Shown here piece by piece: positions 24,838-35,593 of a DNA stretch of 64,000 nucleotides. The stretch covers positions 19,241,664-19,305,663 of the forward strand of contig CM049315.1 in the NCBI GenBank assembly GCA_026874595.1. Reading direction: 5' to 3'. The stretch is from Sipunculus nudus (lineage: Eukaryota > Annelida > Sipuncula > Golfingiida > Sipunculidae). The translations under genes were made by a program, and so were the position numbers. Within the stretch, counting starts at the first letter, position 1. Each line of letters opens with the position of its first letter. Under the pieces are notes generated by a model, which saw only the letters and a program-made list of their open reading frames with translations, made no database searches and had not been told where the DNA came from.

Positions 24838-26575
24838 ACAAATGGAGTGCTATGGCACACAGATTTTGACTTGGCCATATAACTTATAAGCAGCACATAT
24901 AATAAAAGAGTAACTATTTATTAAAATTTAATAACAAATAGTGCCAATATAATTTTTATTTAAGAAACTGAAAAACTGAAATTATTATTAAAATAATATT
25001 ATAGAATATATTCATGTATGCATTCATGAAAACATTTTGAAAGTATCTGCACTGGTATTCAAATACTTTCATTTTTACCTGAATTACCATTCTTATGCAA
25101 TAAATTTTTTAATGCGCAGTACATATTCGTATGTACATATTCATATTTGTATTCAAATACATTTGCAAAGCATTCGCACCATGTCTAGTATTTGTTCAGT
25201 TTTAGCCAAACAAAGATGTTGAGAATCCAGAATATACAAAATTCACAAATTTAAATAATGATAAGTACCTAGTTTTATGGCTTTTATTTATATTAAAAAA
25301 AAATAAATGTAATATATTCACTTTGGACTACTTTCACACCAATCTACACACTAGACACAGTAGGAATCTAGATTAATATTATCAACTGCATCTTTGTCTA
25401 TCATTAATTTCCTTCATATGATCCCTAATGATTAGTAATGAATAATATGATTTATTTTTTTATCATTAAAATTTCACTGAAAATTACTATAGATGACTGC
25501 ATGGTGTTATTTGGAATAACATTGACACTGACATTCTATCCATCCATACAAGATTCTTACATCATCAGTAACTGCAATTGGACACCTGGATCTACTGTGG
25601 CTGGGCATTAGCTGCCTGGCTGCCCCATTGTATGCTTGCTCAAGCATGCATAATCTGATGAAAGGTCAACAAGGTCAACATACAGGTGACTAAAGAGGGG
25701 CTGGATTAAGCCTGGGTCTAATAAAAACATTAATAAAAGCTACAATATTTGGCCAATTTCTTTCAGCTTTCTAAACTACAAAGATGAAATCCTTATGTGT
25801 GCATGATATGAAAATTATATCAACAGTGCTCTCAGGAAACAAACGTGCCATGGTCAAAGTTGGGCAAAATTTAAGGTACTAATTTTATATTTATAATAAT
25901 AACTTGTAAAATTTTTAAAAATTCAGAACTAATTTTTGGTATTCAATTGAATCTTGATTAAATAATGTTACATCCCTGACAAAAAATCTCTAGCTTCAGC
26001 AATCCTCTTGTTAAGGGAGTAATTATATTTCTTGATTTTTTAAAAAGTGCATTATGTTTGGGCCCATAACTTAACAGTTACGCAATACTGACATTTCTGG
26101 CATGTGCATAGCAAATGTATAGAAAAATATGTATATCATATATAATCAAAGTCAGATCAGTGGTTTTGATATTAGGCAGTCTTACAGTGTAACAATGGGT
26201 TTTAAATGGAAAAATGAAGTTTTTCATTAATATTTCGAAGGAATTAAGTCCTAGTGATCAAATTCTTGGCATGGTAGGGGATTTTGGAGACCTCTAACTG
26301 TATGCTTAATTTAAGGAACTTAGAGCTGAAGCTGGGGAGCTGAGCTCTAGCCAACTGCATAACACTAGCTTGATGTAAACTTGATGTGACATGGTGCTAG
26401 AAAACTTAAAAAAACCTACAGTTTTTGATCAACTGGTTTCAAATTTTGGTGTTAACTGTCAAAATGCTAACAAAAACATGCTGTGAAAATTAAATCCACA
26501 GTACTCACAGCAAATAAACCTGCCATGGTCAAACATGGGCAAAATTTCAGGTACCAATTTTATATTTTTGCCAAT
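24838..26575 (-). mobile_element. Family A element fragment between the two blocks
   Basis: This matches the interior of family A copies 1 and 4, from 'acaaatggagtg...cacacagattttgac' to 'aggtaccaattttatatttt'. Neither terminus is present. It abuts the CTA end of block 1 on the left and the start of block 2 on the right, so both blocks have junctions within family A sequence. Confidence 0.65.
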
Positions 26576-26711
26576 AGTGATTTACAAGCTATTTATGGGT
26601 ACCCTCATTAAACAAATTATCTATTGAGCAGTTTTCCTGGTCACATTGGTGTTGACATGTTTGATTGGACCTCTCTGACCCAGTCCTGAACCCCCCACCC
26701 CATCCCATCAC

Positions 26712-26719
26712 AAAAAAAA
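26712..26719. other. Empty target site for family A copy 4
   Basis: Eight A lie between 'catcac' and 'tgctggtcattttaaagc'. In block 1 the same flanks are split 4 A + 4 A around the 4233-bp element. Confidence 0.85.
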
Positions 26720-26819
26720 TGCTGGTCATTTTAAAGCTGGATAACCCTTCACATTTGTTGCAAGGACATATTTTCTTATATTCAACATATAATGTCAGTG
26801 ATAACCATTAGTAGAGTCC

Positions 26820-27132
26820 AAATATGACACTTAAATTATGAGACATCGTTTATTCTTTTATAACATTCACCACACTTTTTAGAAGAAATATGATGCATCT
26901 GATGTCAATAATGAGCATTAGTGTCATAATTAAATATGACGCTTAAATTCTGAGACATCTTTTATTCTTTTTTAACATTCACCACACTTTTTAGGAAGAA
27001 ATATGATGCATCTGATGTCAATAATGAGCATTAGTGTCATAATAAAATATGATGCTTAAATTCTGAGACATCTTTTATTCTTTTATAACATTCATCACAC
27101 TTTTTAGAAAGAAATATGATGCATCTAATGTC
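26820..27132. repeat. 114-bp satellite, block 2, left of the LTR element
   Basis: About 2.7 units of the satellite described at 19400. The array stops at the ATGTC target duplicate (27128-27132), where an LTR retrotransposon is inserted, and resumes at 31669. Confidence 0.9.
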
Positions 27133-27265
27133 TGTGGTATATCAGTGCTGCCACCTATCGGACTGCAGTCAACTTAAAGTTTTACAAGTCACTGTATGGT
27201 AATAAAAAAAATGGCGGTTGTTTAAGCCAGCCAGAGTTTCTTGTTTCTGTTACAACTACACAACA
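27133..27265 (+). repeat. 5' LTR of the Mag-like element
   Basis: 133 bp, TGTGGTATATC...ACACAACA, nearly identical to 31540-31668. Confidence 0.9.
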
Positions 27266-27270
27266 TAATT

Positions 27271-27280
27271 TGGCGACGAC
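27271..27280 (+). other. Primer-binding site of the Mag-like element
   Basis: TGGCGACGAC lies five bases inside the 5' LTR. The first nine bases (TGGCGACGA) are complementary to the CCA-tailed 3' end expected for a metazoan tRNA-Ser(GCU), from my memory of that tRNA. A serine tRNA primer would suit the Mag lineage. Confidence 0.6.
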
Positions 27281-27489
27281 CTAAAAAAATGGAACCTACA
27301 TTACCTCCGCCATAGCCGTAAAACCTCCAGGCATCTGATCTTTACGAGGAATACAGACAATGGACAGACAGTTACGAAATTTACGCCACTGCTACAGAAC
27401 TGAACAAGAAATCAGACGCCATACAACAAGTGACATTCCCGCATTGTCCTGGTACTTCAACACAGCGTGTTTTCGCCACTTTGCAAGGT

Positions 27490-28050
27490 TAGAAAAACAC
27501 TTACAAAAGAGCTAAAGATACTCTAGATACATACTTCATGCCTAAAAGAAATGTCGTTGCTGAAAGATACAAGTTTCGTCTTAGAGCTCAGCTTTCAGAT
27601 GAGTCCATTGATACATATCTGTCTTCCCTACGTGATTTAGCTCAAACATGTTACTTCCGTGACATTGAGGAGGAAATGCTGCGTGATCAGATTGTAGAAA
27701 AGTGTCATTCTAAAACTCTACGTGAGAAACTTTTACAACAAGATGATCTCCACCTTGAGAAATGTTTAAATTAATAGCACGTCTCTTTGAAACTGCGCAA
27801 GCAGATGCAAAACTTATGTCAGCCAGTGCCTCTGTCTCTGAGGAACAGACAATTACTAATCGAGTTCGTGTACAGCACACTCACAAGAAAAAGAATTACA
27901 ATGAAAAGTTCTGACCAAGAAAATACATTATACATGTATCCGTTGTGGAAATTTAGGCCATAAAGCTGATGAATGTCATGCTAAGTCCACTGAGTGTTTA
28001 TATGGTCATAAAATTGGTCATTTGGCTCGTGTATGTAAAAAGAAAGAAAG
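27490..28050 (+). pseudogene. gag region of the Mag-like element (fossil)
   Basis: The capsid-type segment is recognisable by KRNVVAERYKFRLRAQ and 'DTYLSSLRDLAQTCYF', a pattern typical of Mag-like gag. A Cys/His zinc-knuckle region follows at about 27.94-28.04 kb. This is the structural polyprotein of the particle. Treated as a fossil. Confidence 0.75.
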
Positions 28051-28199
28051 AGATCAAAGACATTCTAAAGACAGGAAATGGAAAAGCAGAATACTCACTG
28101 TACAATTACAAGAGGACATTGAGAACACTGAGAGTAAATCAAATTCAAGTTCTGAAGGTGATAGTGAGTTCATGTTTGTTGTGACAGGAAAACATTCCA

Positions 28200-29900
28200 A
28201 ATATGAAACTCAGTCTATACATGTCAATGGCCAACGTATCAGAATGTTACCTGATACAGGATCTGAAAGAAATATTATCAGTTCTGGACTATACAGAAGG
28301 CTATTCAGTCAGTATGAGTTACAATCTACAAACAAACTATTCCATGCACATGGACAAGACACACCATTAAAATGTATAGGACACTTTAAAGCTGTTCTGG
28401 CATGGAGAGGAAATACAGTTACAGAGGATATTTATGTGATTGAAGGTACTAAGGCAGAATCATTAATTGAAAAAGTACTTGTGTGAAACTTGGTTTAATC
28501 CAAATAAATTATGTGAATCAGATCTCACAACAGAAAACAGGCCAGACTTCACAATAGAAAAAAAACCAGAGAAACTGATACAATAATATGATGACCTATT
28601 TCATGGTCAAGGATTAGTGGCACAACGACTACGCAGAATTCCATTGTCCATGACAGAACTTACAAGAGCAGAAATTTTGAAAATGGAAAGGGACAATATC
28701 ATTGAAAGATTAAATGAAGGCTCTGAAAGGGTATCAAATCTGATAGTGGTTCCTAAAAAGGAAACTAAGGAAGTTCGAATTTGTGTCAACTTGAGAGAGC
28801 CAAATCGTGCAGTCATTCATGAAAGACATCCTATTCCATTGGTTGAGGATACTATTCAGAAGATGCAAGGTGCGAAATATTTTGCAAAATTCGATGCAAG
28901 GAAAGGATTTTGGCAAATTGATTTAGCAGAAGAATCAAGATACTTGACTACTTTTATTTGTAATGAAGGAACATTCAGATTTAAACATGTACCATTTGGG
29001 TTGGCATCTGCCAGTGAAGCTTATCAGAAAATGACTGACATTACATTTGCTAATTTAGAAGGTGTAGTTAGTTACTGTGATGATACAATTGTGTATGCAG
29101 ATACACTGCCTCAACTTGAAACAAGTATGAGACAAGCTTTCCAGAGATGACGTGAACGTGGATTAAAACTGAATGGTAAGAAACTACAGCATATTCTCAC
29201 CAGTATCAGTGTACTTGGACATACCATATCTCGAATGGTGTGAAGCCTGACAGAGGTAAGGTACATGCCATACAGAATGCACCACAACCGAAAAATGTTG
29301 CTGAACTGCGTTCTTTTCTGGGAACTGTAAATTATATGCAGAAATTTATACCAAACTACTCAAATGTCTGTGAACCACTAAGATATTTAACAAGAAAGGA
29401 CACAAAAAGGAATTGGGCCAGTGATGCTGAAAATGCATTCCAGACACTCAAAGATTGCTTAAGCAAAGAACCATGTTAAAAAAGTTAAATGCTCCAACTT
29501 TTCTTATTACTGATGCAAGCCCATATGGACTGGGTGCTATTTTACTGCAGCAACAGTCAGATGGAACCAATCTTCCAATAGCATATGCTAGTAGATCCTT
29601 AACTACAACAGAAGAGAGATGTTCTCTGATAGAAAGAGAAGCTTTGGGATGTGCATGGTCAGTAGAACATTTCAGAAATTACCCGTGGAGTGTGTAATTC
29701 AAACTCCTGACTAACCACAAACCTCTGATATACATGTTCAATCCTCATACAAGTACCATGGTACCACCTAGGATACAGAGAATGCTATGGAAATTACAAG
29801 CTTTTGATTATGAAATTCCGCATATTCCAGGGAAGGATAATACTGCTGATGCATTATCTCGACTCCCATTACCTGTACAGACTGATGCAGATAATACAGC
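28200..29900 (+). pseudogene. Protease, reverse transcriptase and RNase H region of the Mag-like element (fossil)
   Basis: The aspartic protease motif LPDTGSERN lies near 28.25 kb. Reverse transcriptase blocks include LIVVPKKETKEVRICVN, FAKFDARKGFWQI, PFGLASA and the YCDD active-site box near 29.07 kb. The connection region has RSFLGTVNYMQKFIPNYS. RNase H has LITDASPYGLGAILLQQ and ends with ADALSRLP. This order is that of Ty3/gypsy pol. Treated as a fossil. Confidence 0.8.
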
Positions 29901-30099
29901 TGAAGAGTACATTCATCACATTACTCAGTATTGTGTTGGTGGACTAACTGCAATCACTTTACAAGACATAAAAGATGCTGCACAGAAAGATGAAGCTATG
30001 ACTTTATTACATATCATGGTTTCTACTGATAACTGGGATGTTAAGCACTTGCCTAGTGAATTGTTTTCCTTGTACAAACTCAGGAATGAACTCTCTACA

Positions 30100-31378
30100 T
30101 ATGACTGTCTTGTTTTGAGAGAAAGCCGTATCATAGTCCCTAAATCCTTGAGGAATGATATTTTGAATATTGCACATGAATCACATCAAGGCATAGTCAG
30201 AACAAAGATGTTCTTGCGTGATAAGTTCTTTTGGACTGGAATGGACAAAGATGTGGAAAATCTTGTATCACAATGTGAATCTTGTATTAGAAACCAGCCT
30301 CTGATAACTGATAAACCACTGCAGCCATCTGAGCTACCATCAAGACCTTGGTACAAAGTTGGTATGGATATATTTTGGACCTATCCATGGAATATATTTG
30401 TTGACAGTGGTGGATTTTTATTCAGCATTTCCTGAAGCGGTAGTTTTGAAGAATATTTCTTCAGATACTATTATTGAGAGTGTCTTGCATATATTTGCTA
30501 GATTAGGTTTTCCTAAGGTAACAGTTACAGATAATGGAAAACAGTTTTTTAGTGCAAAGACAGAAAGCTTTTTCAAAATTTGTGGAATCAAACATGTATA
30601 TGCTTCCCAATATTATCCTCGCACAAATGGTAAAATTGAGCTATTTCACAGATTACACAGAAATGTCTGAGAGCAGCAGTTGCTGATGGTAAAGACAGGA
30701 ATATTGAATTACCCAAAATACTGATGGCATATCGTTCAAAACCACAAAGCTCAACAGGTCAGAGTCCAGCAAAGTTGTTATTTGGACGAGAGATCAACAC
30801 CAAATTGCCATGCCTGGATCTTGAACTCTGTGTTGCCGAACACAGTGTTAAGTCACATTATCATAAGTACATAGAGAATATGAAAATCTACACTGATGAT
30901 AAGAGAAAAGCAAAACCTTATGATTTTAAAAATTGGTGATCTTGTATTTGTTGCAAATAATGTACAAAGCAAGCTAGATTCACAGTTTGGTTCAACTAAG
31001 CATGTGATTATTAAGTCAAAGGGTCCAGATACTTTTGAGATAGTGAACACACAGAATGGTAGAGGATTTGTTTGCAATGTGAAACATCTTCGCAAATTTA
31101 AAGTAAATGTGAACTCTCAGGATGATACAGACTTGGTCAGAGATGAAATGCTTTCATCTAATGTTGAAACTGAAAACTCGGAAACTGCTCCTATTGAAAT
31201 TCAATCCAATTCAAGTGATGTTGCACCAAATTTGAGTTCTAAGCATGCAAAACCAGTACAAAATCAAAATGACAAAAACACAAATGTGAATGGTAACAGT
31301 GAGAATTTTATTAATACAAAGTCTACTAGAACAGGACGTAAAGTAAAACCACCCGTGTATCTTAAAGACTATATCTGA
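30100..31378 (+). pseudogene. Integrase region of the Mag-like element (fossil)
   Basis: An HHCC zinc-binding region is visible (HESHQGIVRTKMFLRDKFFW, then CESCIRNQP). The core has VTDNGKQFF and YPRTNGKIE. A GPF/Y-like tail reads KGPDTFEIVNTQNGRGFVCN near 31.0 kb. No chromodomain is evident. Placing integrase after RNase H distinguishes Ty3/gypsy from Ty1/copia. Treated as a fossil. Confidence 0.75.
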
Positions 31379-31530
31379 AGTGAAGTTTGTATATGTACAC
31401 ATATATGAACAGTGGTTTTCATATCTGTGGTAAATACGAATAATATACAGTATGTATATTTAATTTCACAGTATGTATTCATTATGATACATATTATTTA
31501 CTGATAATTTAATATATTAATACTAAGTTC

Positions 31531-31539
31531 AGGAGGAAA
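31531..31539 (+). other. Polypurine tract of the Mag-like element
   Basis: AGGAGGAAA lies immediately before the 3' LTR, as expected for the plus-strand primer. Confidence 0.75.
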
Positions 31540-31668
31540 TGTGGTATATCAGTGCTGCCACCTATCGGGCTGCAGTCAAAAGTTTTACAAGTCACTGTAT
31601 GGTAATAAATAAAATGGAGGTTGTTTAAGCCAGCCGGAGTTTCTTGTTTCTGTTACAATTATACAACA
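31540..31668 (+). repeat. 3' LTR of the Mag-like element
   Basis: 129 bp, the partner of 27133-27265. It is followed by ATGTC (31669-31673), the target duplicate. Confidence 0.9.
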
Positions 31669-32760
31669 ATGTCAATAATGAGCATTAGTGTCATAACAAA
31701 ATATGACACTTAAATTCTGAGACATCTTTTATTCTTTTATAACATTCACCACACTTTTTAGGAAGAAATATGATGCATCTGATGTCAATAATGAGCATTA
31801 GTGTCATAACAAAATATGACACTTTACTTCTGAGACATCTTTTATTCTTTTATAACATGCACCTCACTTTTTAGGAAGAAATATGATGCATCTGATGTCA
31901 ATGATGAGCATTAATGTCATAATAAAATATGACGCTTAAATTCTGAGACATCTTTTATTCTTTTATAACATTCATCTCACTTTTTAAGAAGAAATATGAT
32001 GCATCTGATGTCAATAATGAGCATTAATGTCATAATAAAATATGACACTTTACTTCTGAGACATCTTTTATTCTTTTATAATATTCACCTCACTTTTTAG
32101 GAAGAAATATGATGCATCTGATGTCAATAATGAGCATTAGTATCATAACAAAATATGACACTTTACTTCTGAGACATCTTTTATTCTTTTATAACATTCA
32201 CCTCACTTTTTAGGAAGAAATATGATGCATCTGATGTCAATAATGAGCATTAATGTCATAATAAAATATGACACTTTACTTCTGAGACATCTTTTATTCT
32301 TTTATAACATTCACCTCACTTTTTAAGAAGAAATATGATGCATCTGATGTCAATAATGAGCATTAATGTCATAATAAAATATGACTCTTTACTTCTGAGA
32401 CATCTTTTATTCTTTTATAACATGCACCTCACTTTTTAAGAAGAAATATGATGCATCTGATGTCAATAATGAGCATTAATGTCATAATAAAATATGACAC
32501 TTTACTTCTGAGACATCTTTTATTCTTTTATAACATTCACCTCACTTTTTAGGAAAATATATGATGCATCTGATGTCAATAATGAGCATTAATGTCATAA
32601 CAAAATATGACACTTAAATTCTTAGACATCTTTTATTCTTTTATAACATTCACCACACTATTTAGAAAGAAATATGATGCATCTGATGTCAATAATGAGC
32701 ATTAGTGTCATAACAAAACATGACACTTAATTTCTGAGACATCTTTTATAACACTCAGTG
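31669..32760. repeat. 114-bp satellite, block 2, right of the LTR element
   Basis: About nine and a half further units of the same 113-114-bp satellite, beginning with the target duplicate ATGTC and ending in the same transition ('ctcagtgcacatttcaggaa') as block 1. Confidence 0.9.
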
Positions 32761-32918
32761 CACATTTCAGGAAGATATATAATACATATGATTTTAAACA
32801 CCTCCTCCTCCCTTTACATCATCACAATCCCATAGTTCTTTATGGACATCACCCCATATATGATTGTCCAGCACCTTTTTCTTTGTGTGGCAAGACTCCC
32901 TCCTGGTTAACTCTCATT

Positions 32919-32929
<11 letters not shown>

Positions 32930-32949
<20 letters not shown>

Positions 32950-35390
32950 GAGACAGTTGAACACATGGCAATCCTGTTTAAGAGATGCAGTGTCATTGGC
33001 CACATTCACTTGGTGTGGGGGGGGGGGGGGGCAGTTGAACACATGGCAATACTGTAAGACATGCAGTGTCATTGGCCACATTAACTTGGTGTGGGGGGGG
33101 GGGCAGTTGAAAACATGGCAATACTGTGTTGCATGGACGTCACCCGGACATCGGAGGATGGCGCCACGAAGTGGTGTGGCCGCCCCCGTTTCCACGCTTA
33201 TGGATCCACCCCGCTAACAGTGACTACTGACGCGCTTTGAGAAACATAAAACTATTCTGGGACCATTCAGTACTGGTTTTGCAGTTCTGACGGTGCTATT
33301 GTTTCTCTCAAGCAAAACCACAAACTTCTGCGGTTTCCACCCATTGTTGAAAGCCTATAAAACGAACTCGCCTGCAGTACGAGGTTGGGACTATCGACTT
33401 TGCTACGCCACGTTGCTGTTTTCCCCAGGGACCATGACCGTGGGCTCTTGGTCCCCAAGCCCACGGAATGCCATGAACCACGCCATGAACTTTATTATTT
33501 AGGAAGAGGAGAGACTTTATGTTTTTTGGTGCCACATGGATTAATACAGGACTTCAGTTTTGTGTGTGCCGGAACTATGTGTTGATGATGGACTTCAGTT
33601 TCTCGTATACCGGATTCAGTTAAGTATTTCGTTGCAGTTCGTTATTGAGAGACTCAGTTTTTCTTCAGAGACTTTGTTATAAATTACGTTATGTATTGAC
33701 TATTATATTATTTGTGTACGAATGTAAATATTGTAATATAGGAATATAGTACTGTTTTTGCACCCATATTTTGGTTACGTATTCATTTGAAGAGAACGTG
33801 TCTGAGCATATGTGTTACGGTTCGGCCTGAGCTGTTTGGTGTGAAAAGGGACCGTAACAACTGTTAGAGATGCAGTGTCATTGGCCACATAAACTTGGTG
33901 TGGGGGGGGGGGGCAGTTGAAAACATGGCAATACTGTAAGAGATGCAGTGTCATTGGCCACATTCACTTGGTGGGGGGGGGGGCAGTTGAACTCATGGCA
34001 ATACTGTAAGAGATGCAGTGTCATTGGTCACATTCACTTGGTGTGTGGGGGGGGGGGGCAGTTGAACACATGGCAATACTATGCAGTGTCATTGGCCACA
34101 TTCACTTGGTGTGTGGGGGGGGGGACAGTTGAACACATGGTAATACTGTAAGAGATGCAGTGTCATTGGTCATATTCACTTGGTGTGTGTGTGTGGGGGG
34201 GGGGGGGGGCAGTTGAACACATGGCAATACTGTAAGAGATGTAGTGTCATTGGCCACATTAACTTGGTGTTGGGGGGTCAGTTGAGCACATGGTAATACT
34301 GTAAGAGATGCAGTGTCATTGGTCATATTCACTTAGTGTGGGGGGGCAGTTGAACACATGGCAATACTGTAAGAGATGCAGTGTCATTGGCCACATTAAC
34401 TTGGTGTTGGGGGGTCAGTTGAACACATGGTAATACTGTAAGAGATGCAGTGTCATCAGCCACAATAACTTGGCATGCTGGGACAGTTGAACACATGGCA
34501 ATCCTGTTTAAGAGATGCAGTGTCATTGGCCACATTAAGTTGGCGTGGGGGGAAGTTGAACACATGGCAATACTGTAAGAGATGCAGTGTCATTGGCCAC
34601 ATTCATTTACTGTGGGGGGGGGGGCAGTTGAACACATGGCAATAATGTAAGAGATGCAGTGTCATCAGCCACATTATTTTGGCATGCTGGGGGGACAGTT
34701 GAACACATGGCAATACTGTAAGAGATGCAGTGTCATCAGCCACATTCACTTGGTGTGGGGGTGGGGGGGGGGGGCAGTTGAACACATGGCAAAACTGTAA
34801 GAGATGCAGTGTCATTGGCCATATTAACTTAGTGTGGTGGGGGGACAGTTGAACACATGGCAATACTGTAAGAGATGCAGTGTCATCAGGCACATTAACT
34901 TGGTGGGGGGGGGGGGGGCAGTTGAACACATGGCAATACTGTAACAGATGCAGTGTCATTGGCCACATTCATTTACTGTGGGGGGGGGGGGGGGGTCAGT
35001 TGAACACATGGCAATAATGTAAGAGATGCAGTGTCATCAGCCACATTAACTTGGTGTGGGGGGGGGGGGGGGCAGTTGAAAACATGGCAATACTATAAGA
35101 GATGCAGTGTCATTGGCCACATTCATTTAGTGTAGGGGGGGGGGGGGTCAGTTGAACACATGGCATATACTGTAAGAGATGCAGTGTCATTGGCCACATT
35201 AACTTGGTCTGGTGGGTGGGACAGTTGAGCACATGGCAATACTGTAAGAGATGCAGTGTCATTGGCCACATTCACTTGGTGTGGGGGGGGGGGGGGGCAG
35301 TTGAACGCATGGCAATACTGTAACAGATGCAGTGTCATCAGCTACATTAACTTGGTGTGGTGGGGGGACAGTTGAAAACATGGCAATACT
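32930..35390. repeat. G-rich minisatellite, block 2
   Basis: About 24 units of the 62-bp sequence plus variable G run seen at 20690-21440, interrupted by the insertion at 33127-33859. G runs reach about 18 bases. The array is more than twice the size of its counterpart, so expansion or contraction followed the block duplication. ORFs over this array are repeat artefacts. Confidence 0.9.
33127..33859 (+). mobile_element. Probable solo LTR (fossil) in the G-rich minisatellite
   Basis: 733 bp that starts TGTTGC and ends CGTAACA, flanked by a 4-bp duplication ACTG (33123-33126 and 33860-33863) of the minisatellite. A TATAAAA promoter-like box lies at about 33356, and the sequence is more GC-rich than its host array. 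No coding sequence is present. Terminal TG...CA plus a 4-bp duplication fits a solo LTR left by recombination of an LTR element. A small DNA transposon with TGTT/AACA ends is the alternative. The strand is inferred from the TATA-like box. Confidence 0.6.
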
Positions 35391-35593
35391 GAAACATTTG
35401 AAAACATACATTGAAAATTTGTTTTTGCTGAATGTTATTGTGTTTAACACCATATTGCAAACTGCTTGTGACATCTATACCAGAACATATTTGTAAATAC
35501 AATACATGCATCAGGTAGTGTCTGACGTACACCACGTCTATACCAGAACATTTCACAGGTGTTAATTCATGTATCTGTTTGGCTGCAAGATAT
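35391..35593. other. Unique spacer between the minisatellite and family B element, block 2
   Basis: Counterpart of 21441-21646, differing by a few substitutions. No gene is seen. Confidence 0.6.

Larger units (their letters stand above)
27133..31668 (+). mobile_element. Mag-like Ty3/gypsy LTR retrotransposon (fossil, broken)
   Basis: This is a complete-length fossil of 4.54 kb with short LTRs starting TG and ending CA, flanked by a 5-bp duplication (ATGTC) of the satellite. The order is LTR, gag (about 27.5-28.05 kb, with a zinc-knuckle region), protease (about 28.25 kb), reverse transcriptase (28.6-29.4 kb), RNase H (29.5-29.9 kb), integrase (30.15-31.0 kb), polypurine tract, LTR. The gene order, gag sequence, small size and very short LTRs suit the Mag lineage of Ty3/gypsy. 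It is broken, with roughly eight to ten breaks. The LTRs differ by about six substitutions and one small indel in about 130 bp (about 95% identity), so the insertion is not recent. It post-dates the satellite array. Confidence 0.85.
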
